64,000 nucleotides of DNA, taken from the NCBI RefSeq assembly GCF_963678635.1, contig NC_087067.1, forward strand, positions 53,934,233 to 53,998,232, read 5' to 3'. Origin of the DNA: Symsagittifera roscoffensis. Lineage: Eukaryota > Xenacoelomorpha > Acoela > Convolutidae. Position numbers and translations under genes: made by a program. The notes under the pieces are model-generated. The model saw only the letters and a program-made list of their open reading frames with translations, had not been told where the DNA came from and made no database searches. Positions 43,798 through 54,507 of the stretch are shown here, piece after piece (the stretch's first letter is position 1; every line of letters begins with the position of its first letter).

Positions 43798-44090
43798 GGT
43801 TGCCCTGAGCTATTTAATAGGAAAGCTCGGGCAATCCGAGAACACATAAGAGAAGATCTCAGTGAATGTATTAGGCAGATACACACTCACTTGAGAGGAA
43901 AAGTTGTTCCCTGCTCTCGTACACTTGGGGCCATCCGGGTGTGGAGGAGCTTTTTCATAGACATTAGAAATTTTTCGATCAGAGGTTGCCTTGAGCAACT
44001 TAGTAGGACAGCTCGGGCAATCGCAGGACACCTAAAGGAAGACCTCGGTGAGTGTATTAGGCAAATACACACTCACTTGAGAAGACAGTA
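43798..44090 (+). repeat. Tandem duplication with a 186-bp period
   Basis: GGTTGCC(C/T)TGAGC starts at 43798 and 43984. The shared 100 bases read CIRQIHTHL in the same frame in both copies, about 85% alike. An open frame spans 43792-44091, but no start signal or family supports a gene. Confidence 0.75.
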
Positions 44091-44567
44091 ACCTGGGCTT
44101 CGTTCTTTTGGAGTGTTCCGATCGCGGGAAGTCTTTTTCTTTAAGACTAAGTTTTATTAATCTCTTCCTAAATCATCAATGTTTTTTTTACAAAAAATAG
44201 TTTGATTTTAACAAAGCAGTGATTTGATACGAGTGTGGAGGTAAAATTGATACTGACGAAAGGTCGCTGTCCACCTGTAGGATATTCGTATCTGATTATC
44301 AATTGTGTTTTGTGTATTGACTATATCTTGTGAAAACTTTGTGATACTGATATACTAGACAAAAGGGTGGAGTTAGCATTATCTTAATACTAAGCAAGCC
44401 CTGAGTGTTATATGAACTGAGTCACTAATTTTATCGTCGAGAAATCTAAGAGACGTTTTTGATACTGACGAAATCGAGTAGGCAGCGTTAAGTAAACTAA
44501 CAGAACTTATTTGCGGTACGTGTGCATTGCCATTAATTTGTGCGAATATTACTGTTTAATACAAAAT
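44091..44567. other. Presumed leader of element E
   Basis: About 480 noncoding bases before the gag start. GATACTGACGAAA occurs at 44252 and 44461. Position suggests the 5' leader or LTR of E, but it does not match the region before element F and no LTR could be proven. Confidence 0.35.
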
Positions 44568-45938
44568 ATGCAGCGGAGGGACTCGTTAGGATCTACTACT
44601 AAGAATCCCAGGCTGAGCAAGGGAAGCACGCGAAAATTTAAAAATAGGCGTAGCCAATCTTCGTTCAGCAGCGCTTCCGACGTTTTTGCTGACAACGAAT
44701 CAACTAAAGGTCAAGCTGATCTTTCAGTGGGCGGAGTGAAACTAAGAAGCGAGAAGAACCTCGATGTCAATCAAGGGCGGAGCGCCGAGGCCGCACCGGC
44801 GAGCGAGGCGCTTGTGGATCCCTTTGACGAAGGTGAACGAACGCTTATTCGACCCGACTTTGAGCCAAGCGAGGACATCGAACGGGAGGAAGTTGAGAGG
44901 ACGGAGGAGGCCTCGGAGCGTTCTGACGTCGAGCCGCGAGAGGAAGTGTTGTTCAGGGGAATGTCCAAATCAGAGACTAAGAGTCATAGGTGGAGAAACG
45001 AACCTTCACATCCGGCCAATACCCACTCATCTCTGGCCAAGCAGAGCAAGAACCCGATGATGTCGAGCATAAGCCCGAGTGAAGAACAAACGGGTTCGAA
45101 GGCCAAGAGAAGCTGGAAGTCTTTGTACGATAAGCACATGGCTTCACTACGAACTGAAGGTCTGTCTTCCAGTTATGACCATCCGGAGATAACCCATCCG
45201 GATGTGGATTTCACGCCGTGCCCAAGGAACGACATGATTAGGAAGCCGTTATCCGCCTCGCCGACCAGGCCCATGTCTGATGGGATAACGATGGGAGCGA
45301 CCTCAACGCTCGAGAGGTTGATGATGTCGATGGGCAAGCAAAAGGGCGGCGCGTCATCGAGTACCAGGCTGCAACCGCAGTTGACTTCATCGTCTCTGGG
45401 ACTAACTCCGACATTGGGGGCGGCTGGCGATATAAGTGACTTGTTTACTGGCAGAATGACAAACCTGGAAGAACTGCGACGGGACATGACTAAAAAAATC
45501 GATCAAGTCGGCGAGAGAGCTCACCAGGGTCGAGAGAATTTGCGAGATGAGCTGACACACGTCAAGTCGCAGGCGAGAGTCGATCAGGCTCAATTGATTC
45601 GCAACACCGATCAATGCCTGGCGGAGAGCTTGGCACAGACAATCAAGGAATCAGAGGAAAGAGAGGCTAGGATGACAAGAGAGATCGAGCGATTGTTGAA
45701 CGATCATGACAATACCTATGCTCATACGATGACTAGCCTCGAAAAAAGGTTAGATGCCAAATCTGACCTGATGATGCGGAAGCTTGACGAGATCTTAAAC
45801 GGAAGCAATCGGGAGGAGCGTTCCAACCCAAGGGAGCGCTCACGCCAGGCAAATGATGGAGATGGAGCAGGCAGCTATGCTGGGGCCAAGCAAAATTCGA
45901 GAGCGAATTACGAATCTAGGAATAGGGAGCGGCCCTAG
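44568..45938 (+). pseudogene. gag: Gag N-terminal part of element E
   Basis: About 456 codons from the ATG at 44568 (an in-frame ATG also exists at 44511). The sequence is acidic and basic in blocks, disordered, with a probable coiled coil near 45440-45800 (ELRRDMTKKIDQVGERA and following heptad-like text). Element F has a comparable layout (charged N-terminus, coiled coil, then capsid) but little direct identity here. The frame ends at TAG 45936 and the continuation is in another frame (45853-46053) after a frameshift. Confidence 0.6.
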
Positions 45939-46059
45939 GAACCCGGTCGTCCCTCCGGAGACGGATGCCACCCCGGAGACAAGATTGCCCTCTGTGCCAC
46001 AAGTCAGATCGGTGCCAGATCTGACCACGGTCTCTCAGGACACGACGATGTGAGCTTAG

Positions 46060-48727
46060 ATGTTTGAGCCTCTGAATAGACCTCTCGAGACATTCATCAC
46101 CATGCTCTCGAAGTCAACCGAGAGAAGAGAGAGGTCAAGAAGGACACTGAAAAAGCCGAAATCGTGCAAAGACGAGTCAGACGGCTGCATTGATACTTGG
46201 ATAGAGGTGATGAAGTTGCACTTTGAAGAAGAGAATCTCTCAAAGAAACAGGAATGCAGCGCACTGACAAGCAACATGGTGGGTACCGCCTTGAATTGTG
46301 TAATGGCGAAAAGGGCCAATGAACGAGACAGTGCTCGCAACATATTTGACATCACGCTGAATGGTTTCGGCTCTGGAGTACAATGGCATCAGGCTATGGT
46401 GAAGTTCGAGAAGAGGCGTCAAAGAGATGACGAATCCATAGACAATTTATTGGACGACCGTCAATTACTTAGGAGGAGAAGCAACACCGATGAGAGAATA
46501 TCCGAGCGGAACTTAGCGATTGCCTCGAAGTTCATGGATGGAGTGAAGAGTGAAGAGTTCAAAACAATGCTAGCCACACACTTCACCCTGTCGCTTGACC
46601 AGGTACCCACGCCCGATGATTTGCGTATGAAGTCGCTTGCTCATAAAACCGAGGGCGCAAAACCGTTTCAGCAATTATGGCAACTACAGCGGAACAAACA
46701 CTGGCGCGAACTCCAGTTGGTACAAACCTCGCGACGAAATGGATAAGAGGAGGTCCTGTGCGAATTGTGGCTCAAAAGAACAGCGTGTTTCCGCATGTTC
46801 TGCTTACAAACAGAACATGAAGGCGATAGGCCACTTTCTCGACGACGTTGATGCGACCGACGAGGACCACGAAGAGTACGTTAGAGGACTCATTGTGAAG
46901 TATGGACCGAGGTGCTTCTTCTGTAATTTGGAGGGACACTTCAAGTCGGACTGCACTAAATTTGGGGTGCAGTGGCGGACGCCAAAACATCCCCGCCATG
47001 AAGAGACGCTTTCGGGCGTCAAAGCCAGTCGAGCACGTCTGATGAACGAGGCTGAGTCTCGAAGAAAAGAGACGACACCGAGCACTTTTACGACTAAAAA
47101 GGTGAAGACCATGCCTGACGAGGTGGTAGCCTCGAGCCTGGAGGCAGAGTCGGCCGGCCCGCTCAAGGTGGAGTATGGTTTGGCAGCAAGGACAGCGTTG
47201 CAGAATGTCCAACAGGAGCTAGCCACGAAGGAAGTTGAGCAATGGGTAAGGTCGGAACTGGAGAGCACAGATCTTGGGGAAAAAATTGACATTTTGACTA
47301 AAACAACGAAAGAGGACAAATAGGAACCCAGAAAGCAGGGACTAAAGCCAAATGTCATATCGGGTAGAGCTTTCGGCAAGACGAAAGAAGGGACGAAGAT
47401 AATGTCCATTATCTCAGTCGCAGGACACCAGGTGGTCAAGAACTTGAGTGAACCGTCCGAAATTACGCTGGTCCACCTGGACATTTATGCAGACTACCTG
47501 AGGGAGAAGGATCCCAAGCTGGACTCCAGGTTAGTGCGAACGCTGCTCACGACAGGAGGTCCGAGGCTGATGAGAGTGGATGGACATTACATCGAAGTCC
47601 ATGGCCCTTAACCGATTCTGATGAAAGTGGACAGCATCAATATCTACACAAAAGCTCACGTAACTGATTCGAGTGATCAGGTTGGCCGGAAATACATTGG
47701 CCAAGAAGAGCTGAAGGTGCGACGAATCGGACAAAATGCCATGCTTGAACAGGATGCGGTCCACATAGGTTGCGAAGCCGATCTGACAGCACATGTGCTA
47801 GATGTGCAGGGCAGACAACTTTCAGTGAAAGAACTGTTAGACACGGGTGCAGTGGTCAGTGTCAAGCCAGTCAGCGCCTGGGCTGATATGGGCTTTGACA
47901 GGTTGGATCTGATACCGAAAAACATCAGACTGGCAGCTGCCAATCAGGGAGCAATCTATGTGACTGGACGGACCCCGATCATATTACTGCAGCTGGGAGG
48001 AAGAAATCTTTGAATGAGCTTCCTGGTGGTGGAAAATATGAACGAATCCGATCAATTCATCCTGGGAAGGGACTTCGTACGCAACTTTGATGTCACGATC
48101 GACCTCAATGATGGGTTGATCAGGATCAAAGATCCTGAGAGGAAGTATGAAAAGAAACCTCTTAATAAGATCTTAATTAACCAGGCTAAAGTGCCAATTT
48201 TTCTGGATCGAAAAGTGAGATAAAAACCAAACCAAGCCGTGGTAGCGACGTTTAGGATGAGGAATCTAAGTGATCTCAGTAATGACAGACAGTTGTGTCT
48301 GGTACCAATTCCAAACAGTACGAGCTCGGCTATTTTAGGAAGAAGTTTCTCACTCACTCAGTGCGGACCGTGTGTGAGTGTGTTGTTGAACACAGAAGCA
48401 ACAACAGTGACAATACAGAGGGGAAAGAACTTTGGCTACGCATTGCCTCTGAACACAGACTTTCAGAGTATGGAGAACTTGAAAAAGTTTGATGTAACTA
48501 AATGTCCCTTGCATGCGAACCAAGAATGTATACTGAAGAGAGTAAATGAATTGAAATCTTTTAGGAAATTGTTTTCAATGAAGTCGGAAAAAGATGATGG
48601 GTTGTCTAGTTGTTCGAATTTTCCCGAGAGACCGACAGAAACAGAGTTAGCAGCGAATAAACCGGTCCTACCCGAGATAGAACATTTGAAGGTTCAAAAA
48701 TTCAGACAAGGAACTAGATTCGCTTAG
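46060..48727 (+). pseudogene. Gag capsid, zinc knuckles and protease of element E
   Basis: The capsid part (46060-46746) contains DGCIDTWIEVMKL and FEKRRQRDDESID, matching F. A frameshift near 46640-46740 leads to the frame 46637-48727, which is open apart from stops at 47321 (TAG), 47609 (TAA), 48011 (TGA, where F has Trp), 48221 (TAA) and 48725 (TAG). Two zinc knuckles are seen: a weakened one (CANCGSKEQRVSAC, His lost) near 46759-46800 and an intact one (CFFCNLEGHFKSDC) near 46915-46955. The protease site LLDTGA lies at 47832-47849. All functions are inactivated. Confidence 0.8.
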
Positions 48728-48731
48728 GGCG

Positions 48732-50191
48732 GTGCTAAATCGAAATGCAGACGTTTTTTCAAAGCATAAGGCCAACATAGGTTGCTGCAATTTTGTAGAA
48801 CACGAGATTGAGATAGAAGAGGGCTCGGTACCTCATAGGGAAGGGGCGAGGAGAATGACCCCTCATAAGTCGGAAGCGTGGAGGAAGGAAATCGAAATAG
48901 TAATAGAGTACGACATGATCGAGCCGTCGAAGTCCCCATGGGCTTGTAGCGTGGTAATGGCCAAGAAAAAAGGGGGGCAACTCAGGTTTTATTGTGACTT
49001 CGGTGACTTGAACGCACTGACAATATCGGACGCATACCCGATTCCCCGCATTGATGAGAGCCTTTTCAAGCTGGGGGACGCGAAGTTCTTCACGACGTTG
49101 GATTTGGGCTCCGCGTTTTGGCAAGTGCCACACAGAAAACAAGATCGGGAGAAAACGGGCTTCGCGTGGAAGAGAATGCCGCTCGGTTGGTTCAACGCGA
49201 CGGCCACATTCCAGCGACTAATGGCCCAGGCACTCACAAGTGTAACAAAGAAATACGGGAACCTCATCATGTGTTACGTCGATGACGTCGTGATAGCAAC
49301 ACCAACCCCGGAGGATCACATAGAGAGGTTGGATGAGGTGTTTACTTGCATGAAGCAGGCGCGACTGAAGTGTAAACGCTCAAAGTGTGAAATCCTCAGG
49401 GACTCCATAAAGTAACTGGGCCGCCTGGTGGATAAGAATGGAGTGAGACCAGATCCCGAAGCGGTCGAAGCGGTTTTGACTTGGAAGGCACCTAAAACAG
49501 ATATACAGCTGATGAGCTTTTTGGGGTTTGCTAATTATTATCGAGAATTCATCAAGGCATACGCCGACAAAATATACCCCATGCAGCAGTTGATGAGAAA
49601 TAAGGGCTCGGCATGCCAACAGAGAAGGGGATGTTTGTGTTAGACACGGATGGATCAGTGGTTGCAATATCGGGCATACTTCACCAGGAGCAAGAGTGGA
49701 ATGGGAGAACGGTTTCTCCGTCCGATAGCCTACGGAAATAAGATCCTGAGCGATACTGAGATGAAGAACAGCGCACCACTTTTCTGGAGAAATACAGGGC
49801 CTACTTGGGGAGTGCTCCCTTCAAGTTGCGTGTGGATAATCGTGCCCTCGCCTGGCTGAAAACCTATTCGATGAACCAAAGTTATATTCGACGTTGGATC
49901 GTGCGCCTAGATGGATACCACTTGATCATAGAGCACCGTACCCGTGACAAGCACCAGAATGCTGATAGACTCACTAAAAAGACAGAATTCTATGAGCGCC
50001 TCGAGGAGAAGCAGGCTAACCAAGCGGAGATCAAAGACGGATTCTCATTCCTAGTTAAGGAGACCTACGACAAACTATCACTGACTAGGTGGCTGGATAA
50101 GTCAGGGCACCCTATACCAGGACACCCTGAACTTCCAGTGGAAACGGCCGCTGAGATAAAGCTTTTAGCCAGGGTGAACCCGTTCCGCTGA
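48732..50191 (+). pseudogene. pol: Reverse transcriptase and RNase H of element E
   Basis: RT frame 48732-49415 continues in frame past TAA 49413-49415 to 49643. Motifs: PSKSPWACSVVMAKKKGG, SDAYPIPRIDESL, TTLDLGSAFWQVP, catalytic CYVDDVV near 49275-49292, and LGFANYYREF near 49520-49555. Near 49600 about 70-80 bases are missing relative to F, removing the start of RNase H and shifting the frame. RNase H text resumes as GSAPFKLRVDNRALAWLKTY (49805 on) and IEHRTRDKHQNAD. Confidence 0.85.
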
Positions 50192-51650
50192 ATCTGCTAG
50201 TCCGATCCAATCTGGTACAGCAGGAGCTCACCAGGTTGGGTATAAGCAGCATAGCTCTATTAAACAGGACGGTGAACATGGCGCCGGACGTCATGGGGAG
50301 GCTCCGTGACTTGCTAGATAGGGAGGTTGGTAGGCATGGTCGTGAATGGCTGGAAATCATGCAGCGATTGACCGTCACTGAGAAAACGGAGAAGAGGCCA
50401 GTGATCATTCGCGGTTGCGATGTGGAACGGGATTGCCGGTCGATAGTGAACCAGCTGGTGACCTCAATGCCGAAAGATGTCTTGGTGAGAATACTGTTTT
50501 TTATAAGACCGATCGTTTCGATCAATCTAGCAATCTAAACCAGTGACTTCAATAAGGTGCCCAAGTGGGGGGCGTGGTTAAGGATTTTCAGATAGCTTGC
50601 AACCTAGCCGGACCACTAGGAAACTTGACTGGAAGAGGTGACCAGCCGAGTGGGAAAGTGGTTCACAAGGACTGAGCTGAACCGCTAGAAAACTTGACTG
50701 GAATAGGTGACCAGCCAAGTGGGAAGGTGGTGCTGGTGTCAAGTGCAGTGCACGTCAAGGGGACAACCAGCACGGGATCGCTACAACAAGAAGAGGACGC
50801 ACAGGGGTGTTCTCAAGTTGGACAAACGGGTATCGTTAAAATCCACATTACATTATAGGAAACAAGTGTAAAATTGGATAAGCAGAGCCCCATTGTTTTG
50901 AGGAAGTTTTTGCACAAGCAGGCCTGGAACCAGATCTACGGTTTTCTCTCGAGAGGTTTAGCACCCGGCGCTTAAGGGATTTTTCGGCTTAAGAGGGGGG
51001 CTAAAGAGGGGGGAGGTTAGAAGGGGGGCAGGTTAGGCTAGAGGTTGGCGGTTGTAAAATGCAAAAAGGGGAGACACATTAGAGTAACTAATTGTTCGGC
51101 ATCGTCGATTTAGTTACATTAGATACTTACACGCGTTGGCTATAAGAAGCGGATATCCAAATTTAACATCGAGTTAAGGTAGGTGCACTGGTCGGATCGG
51201 TAGGGGGGAACGGACATAGAGCGTTTTTGTGATATCCCATAAGATCGCTAGCAGGGGGGAGGAAAACGCGTGGCAATCGGGTACCAGACATTTTTTCGGA
51301 CAAAGGCTACATCAGTCAACTTTGAATTTTAGGTGGGTTCATCTCTATGTTTTTATAAAAGTTTTCCTGTTTGAATTTTTACGTTTTAGTGAAAATTTGT
51401 TGTTGGTATTTGAACGAACAGGTGATCACAAGATACCTGCGAAGAAGTTGGGGTCTCAAATAGCCTGAAACAACGAGATGGAGATGAATACAAGGGGGTC
51501 AGTACTTGCATTTTGACCATTAAGATAGAGATTTTGGGAAAATTTTTTACTAAAGCTCAAGTGGTGGTACACGGTACAGTGGTTCAAGAGTCCCCACAAC
51601 GAAGAAGAAGAAGAAGAGACCCTACTATCCAGACACTCATTGACAAGTCT
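50192..51650. other. End of element E and spacer before the minisatellite
   Basis: Up to about 50540 a weak match to F 60160-60240 remains (NQLVTSMPKDVLVR against QSLVEKVPDDILEQ). After that no gene is seen. There is a 68-bp imperfect direct repeat (about 50618-50655 and 50686-50723, ACTTGACTGGAA) and a G-rich tract at 50980-51050. The region should contain the 5' LTR and leader of element F, but no repeat of it was found after F. Confidence 0.4.
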
Positions 51651-51654
51651 TGTC

Positions 51655-54290
51655 TTGGGACAGTACCGAAGAAGTCTTGGGACATTGCAGTCTGGTGACG
51701 GTCTTGGAGCAGTACAGTCTTGGGACAGTCTTGGGACAGTGCAGTCTTGGGACAGTCTTGGGACGGTGCAGTCTTGGGACAGTCTTGGGCAAGAGCAGTC
51801 TCGGTACGACACAGTCTTGGGACAGTGGTCTTGGGACAGTGGTCTTGGGACAGTGGTCTTGGGACAGTGGTCTTGGGACAGTGGTCTTGGGACAGTGGTC
51901 TTGGGACAGTGGTCTTGGGACAGTGGTCTTGGGACAGTGGTCTTGGGACAGTGGTCTTGGGACAGTGGTCTTAGGACACTGGTCTTGGGACAGTGGTCTT
52001 GGGACAGTGGTCTTGGGACACTGGTCTTGGGACAGTGGTCTTGGGACAGTAGTCTTGGGACAGTAGTCTTGGGACACTAGTCTTGGGACAGTAGTCTTGG
52101 GATAGTAGTCTTGGGACAGTAGTCTTGGGACAGTAGTCTTATGACAAGGGTCTTGGGACAGTAGTCTTGGGACAGTAGTCTGGGGACACTAGTCTTGGAA
52201 CAGTAGTCTTGGGAGAGTGGTCTTGGGACACTAGTCTTGGGACAGTCGTCTCAGGGCAAGGGTCTTGGGACAGTGGTCTTGGGACACTAACAAGAAGTAC
52301 TGGGACAGCACTGAATAGTCTTGGGACAGTAGAGAGAAAGCTTGAGACAGCACGAAGAACTGGAGTGACAGTACTAAAGGGTCTTGTGACAGGTCGAATT
52401 ATTTGAATCAAAAACAATAGGACTAATTAGAACACGATAGTTATAGGATCACGAATTAGTAGACTTTTAACAAAATCTTAGAAGGAACAGTAAAGTAGTT
52501 TTTCTTTTTATTAGCTAAATTTGTTTTATTATTTTCTTTTAGAATAGGATTTTGTAAATACCAAAATTGTACATAGGATTAATTGTAAATAGAAATCATG
52601 AGACGGAGCAGGGTACCGAGGGCTGAAAAAAGATCTACTGAGCAGTCTTGGGACAGTGGTCTTTGGACAGTGGTCTTGGGACAGTGGTCTTGGGACAGTG
52701 GTCTTGGGACAGTGGTCTTGGGACAGTGGTCTTGGGACAGTGGTCTTGGGACAGTGGTCTTGGGACAGTGGTCTTAGAACAGTGATCTTAGGACACTGGT
52801 CTTGGGACAGTGGACTTGGGACACTAACAAGAAGTACTGGGACAGCACTGAATAGTCTTGGGACAGAAGAGAGAAAGCTTGGGACAGCACGAAGAACTGG
52901 AGTGACAGTACTAAAGGGTCTTGTGACAGGTCGAATTATTTGAATCAAAAATAATAGGACTAATTAGAACACAATAGTTATAGGATCACGAATTAGTAGA
53001 CTTTTAACAAAATCTTAGAAGGAACAGTAAAGTAGTTTTTCTTTTTATTAGCTAAATTTGTTTTATTATTTTCTTTTAGAATAGGATTTTGTAAATACCA
53101 AAATTGTACATAGGATTAACTGTAAATAGAAATCATGAGACGGAGCAGGGTACCGGTGGCTGAAAAAAGATCTACTGAGCAGTCTTGGGACAGTGGTCTT
53201 GGGACAGTGGTCTTGGGACAGTGGTCTTGGGACAGTGGTCTTGGGACAGTGGTCTTGGGACACTAGTCTTGGGACAGTAGTCTTGGGACAGTGGTCTTGG
53301 GACACTAGTCTTGGGACAGTCGTCTCAGGGCAAGGGTCTTGGGACAGTGGTCTTGGGACACTAACATGAAGTACTGGGACAGCACTGAATAGTCTTGGGA
53401 CAGTAGAGAGAAAGCTTGGGACAGCACGAAGAATTGGAGTGACAGTACTAAAGGGTCTTGTGACAGGTCGAATTATTTGAATCAAAAACAATAGGACTAA
53501 TTAGAACACGATAGTTATAGGATCACGAATTAGTAGACTTTTAACAAAATCTTAGAAGAAACAGTAAAGTAGTTTTTCTTTTTATTAGCTAAATTTGTTT
53601 TATTATTTTCTTTTAGAATAGGATTTTGTAAATACCAAAATTGTACATAGGATTAATTGTAAATAGAAATCATGAGACGGAGCAGGGTACCGTTGGCTGA
53701 AAAAAGATCTACTGATCAGTCTTGGGACAGTGGTCATGGGACAGTGGTCTTGGGACAGTGGTCTTGGGACAGTGGTCTTGGGACAGTGGTCTTGGGACAG
53801 TTGTCTTGGGACTGTGGTCTTGGGACAGTGGTCGTGGGACAGTGGTCTTGGGACAGTGGTCTTGGAACAGTGGTCTTAGGACACTGGTCTTGGGACAGTG
53901 GTCTTGGGACAGTGGTCTTGGGACACTGGTCTTGGGACAGTAGTCTTGGGACACTTGTCTTGGGACAGTAGTCTTGGGATAGTAGTCTTGGGGCAGTAGT
54001 CTTGGGACAGTACTCTTAGGGCAAGGGCCTTGGGACAGTAGTCTTGGGACAGTAGTCTTGGGACAGTAGTCTTGGGACAGTAGTCTTGGGACACTAGTCT
54101 TGGGACAGTAGTCTTGGGACAGTGATCTTGGGACACTAATCTTGGGACAGTCGTCTCAGGGCAAGGGTCTTGGGACAGTGGTCTTGAGACACTAACAAGA
54201 AGTACTGGGACAGCACTGAACAGTCTTGGGACAGTAGAGAGAAAGCTTGGGACAGCACGAAGAACTGGAGTGACAGTACTAAAGGGTCTT
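51655..54290. repeat. 14-bp minisatellite in four higher-order units
   Basis: Unit GTCTTGGGACAGTG, with variants (CAGTAG, CACTAG). Arrays at about 51655-52285, 52645-52823, 53181-53360 and 53719-54190. Each array is followed by a conserved tail of about 310 bases and then by a copy of the first 15 or so codons of gag (ATG at 52598, 53135, 53672 and 54508). ATG spacing is 537, 537 and 836 bases. The 14-bp period gives stop-free frames on both strands, which creates false ORFs. Confidence 0.9.
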
Positions 54291-54439
54291 GTGACAGGTC
54301 GTGTCGAATTATTTGGATCAAAAACAATAGGACTAATTAGAACACGATAGTTATAGGATCACGAATTAGTAGTCTTTTAACAAAATTTCAGAAGGAACAG
54401 TAAAGTAGTTTTTCTTTTTATTAGCTAAATTTGTTTTAA

Positions 54440-54452
54440 TATTTTCTTTCAG
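54440..54452 (+). promoter_or_regulatory. Candidate 3' splice site before the gag start
   Basis: A T-rich tract ending in TTTCTTTCAG at 54452, 55 bases before the gag ATG at 54508. The three upstream unit copies have TTCTTTTAG at the same place (ending 52542, 53079 and 53616). No matching donor was identified with confidence. Confidence 0.3.
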
Positions 54453-54507
54453 AATAGGATTTTGTAAATACCAAAATTGTACATAGGATTAATTGTAAAT
54501 AGAAATC

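Larger units (their letters stand above)
44568..50540 (+). mobile_element. Degenerate Ty3/gypsy element E, lacking integrase
   Basis: Gag, nucleocapsid, protease, RT and RNase H relics align in order with element F. Similarity to F ends near the sequence corresponding to F 60240, so the integrase, the C-terminal region and the macro-like module are absent. Many stops and frameshifts show it is dead. Confidence 0.85.

Noticed and set aside
43792-44091. 99-codon ORF as a gene
   Set aside because: It is made of a tandem duplication with no start signal, no family and no neighbouring support.
50541-51654. 5' LTR of element F matching 63298-63806
   Set aside because: I could not find matching sequence between the two regions by eye.
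51655-52285. CRISPR-like regular repeat
   Set aside because: Repeats are back to back with no spacers, and the setting is a eukaryotic retroelement.
51637-54136. Long open frames on both strands reading QDHCPKTTVPRP or SWDSGLGTVVLGQW
   Set aside because: They are by-products of the stop-free 14-bp minisatellite; all three + frames and the minus frame are open at once.
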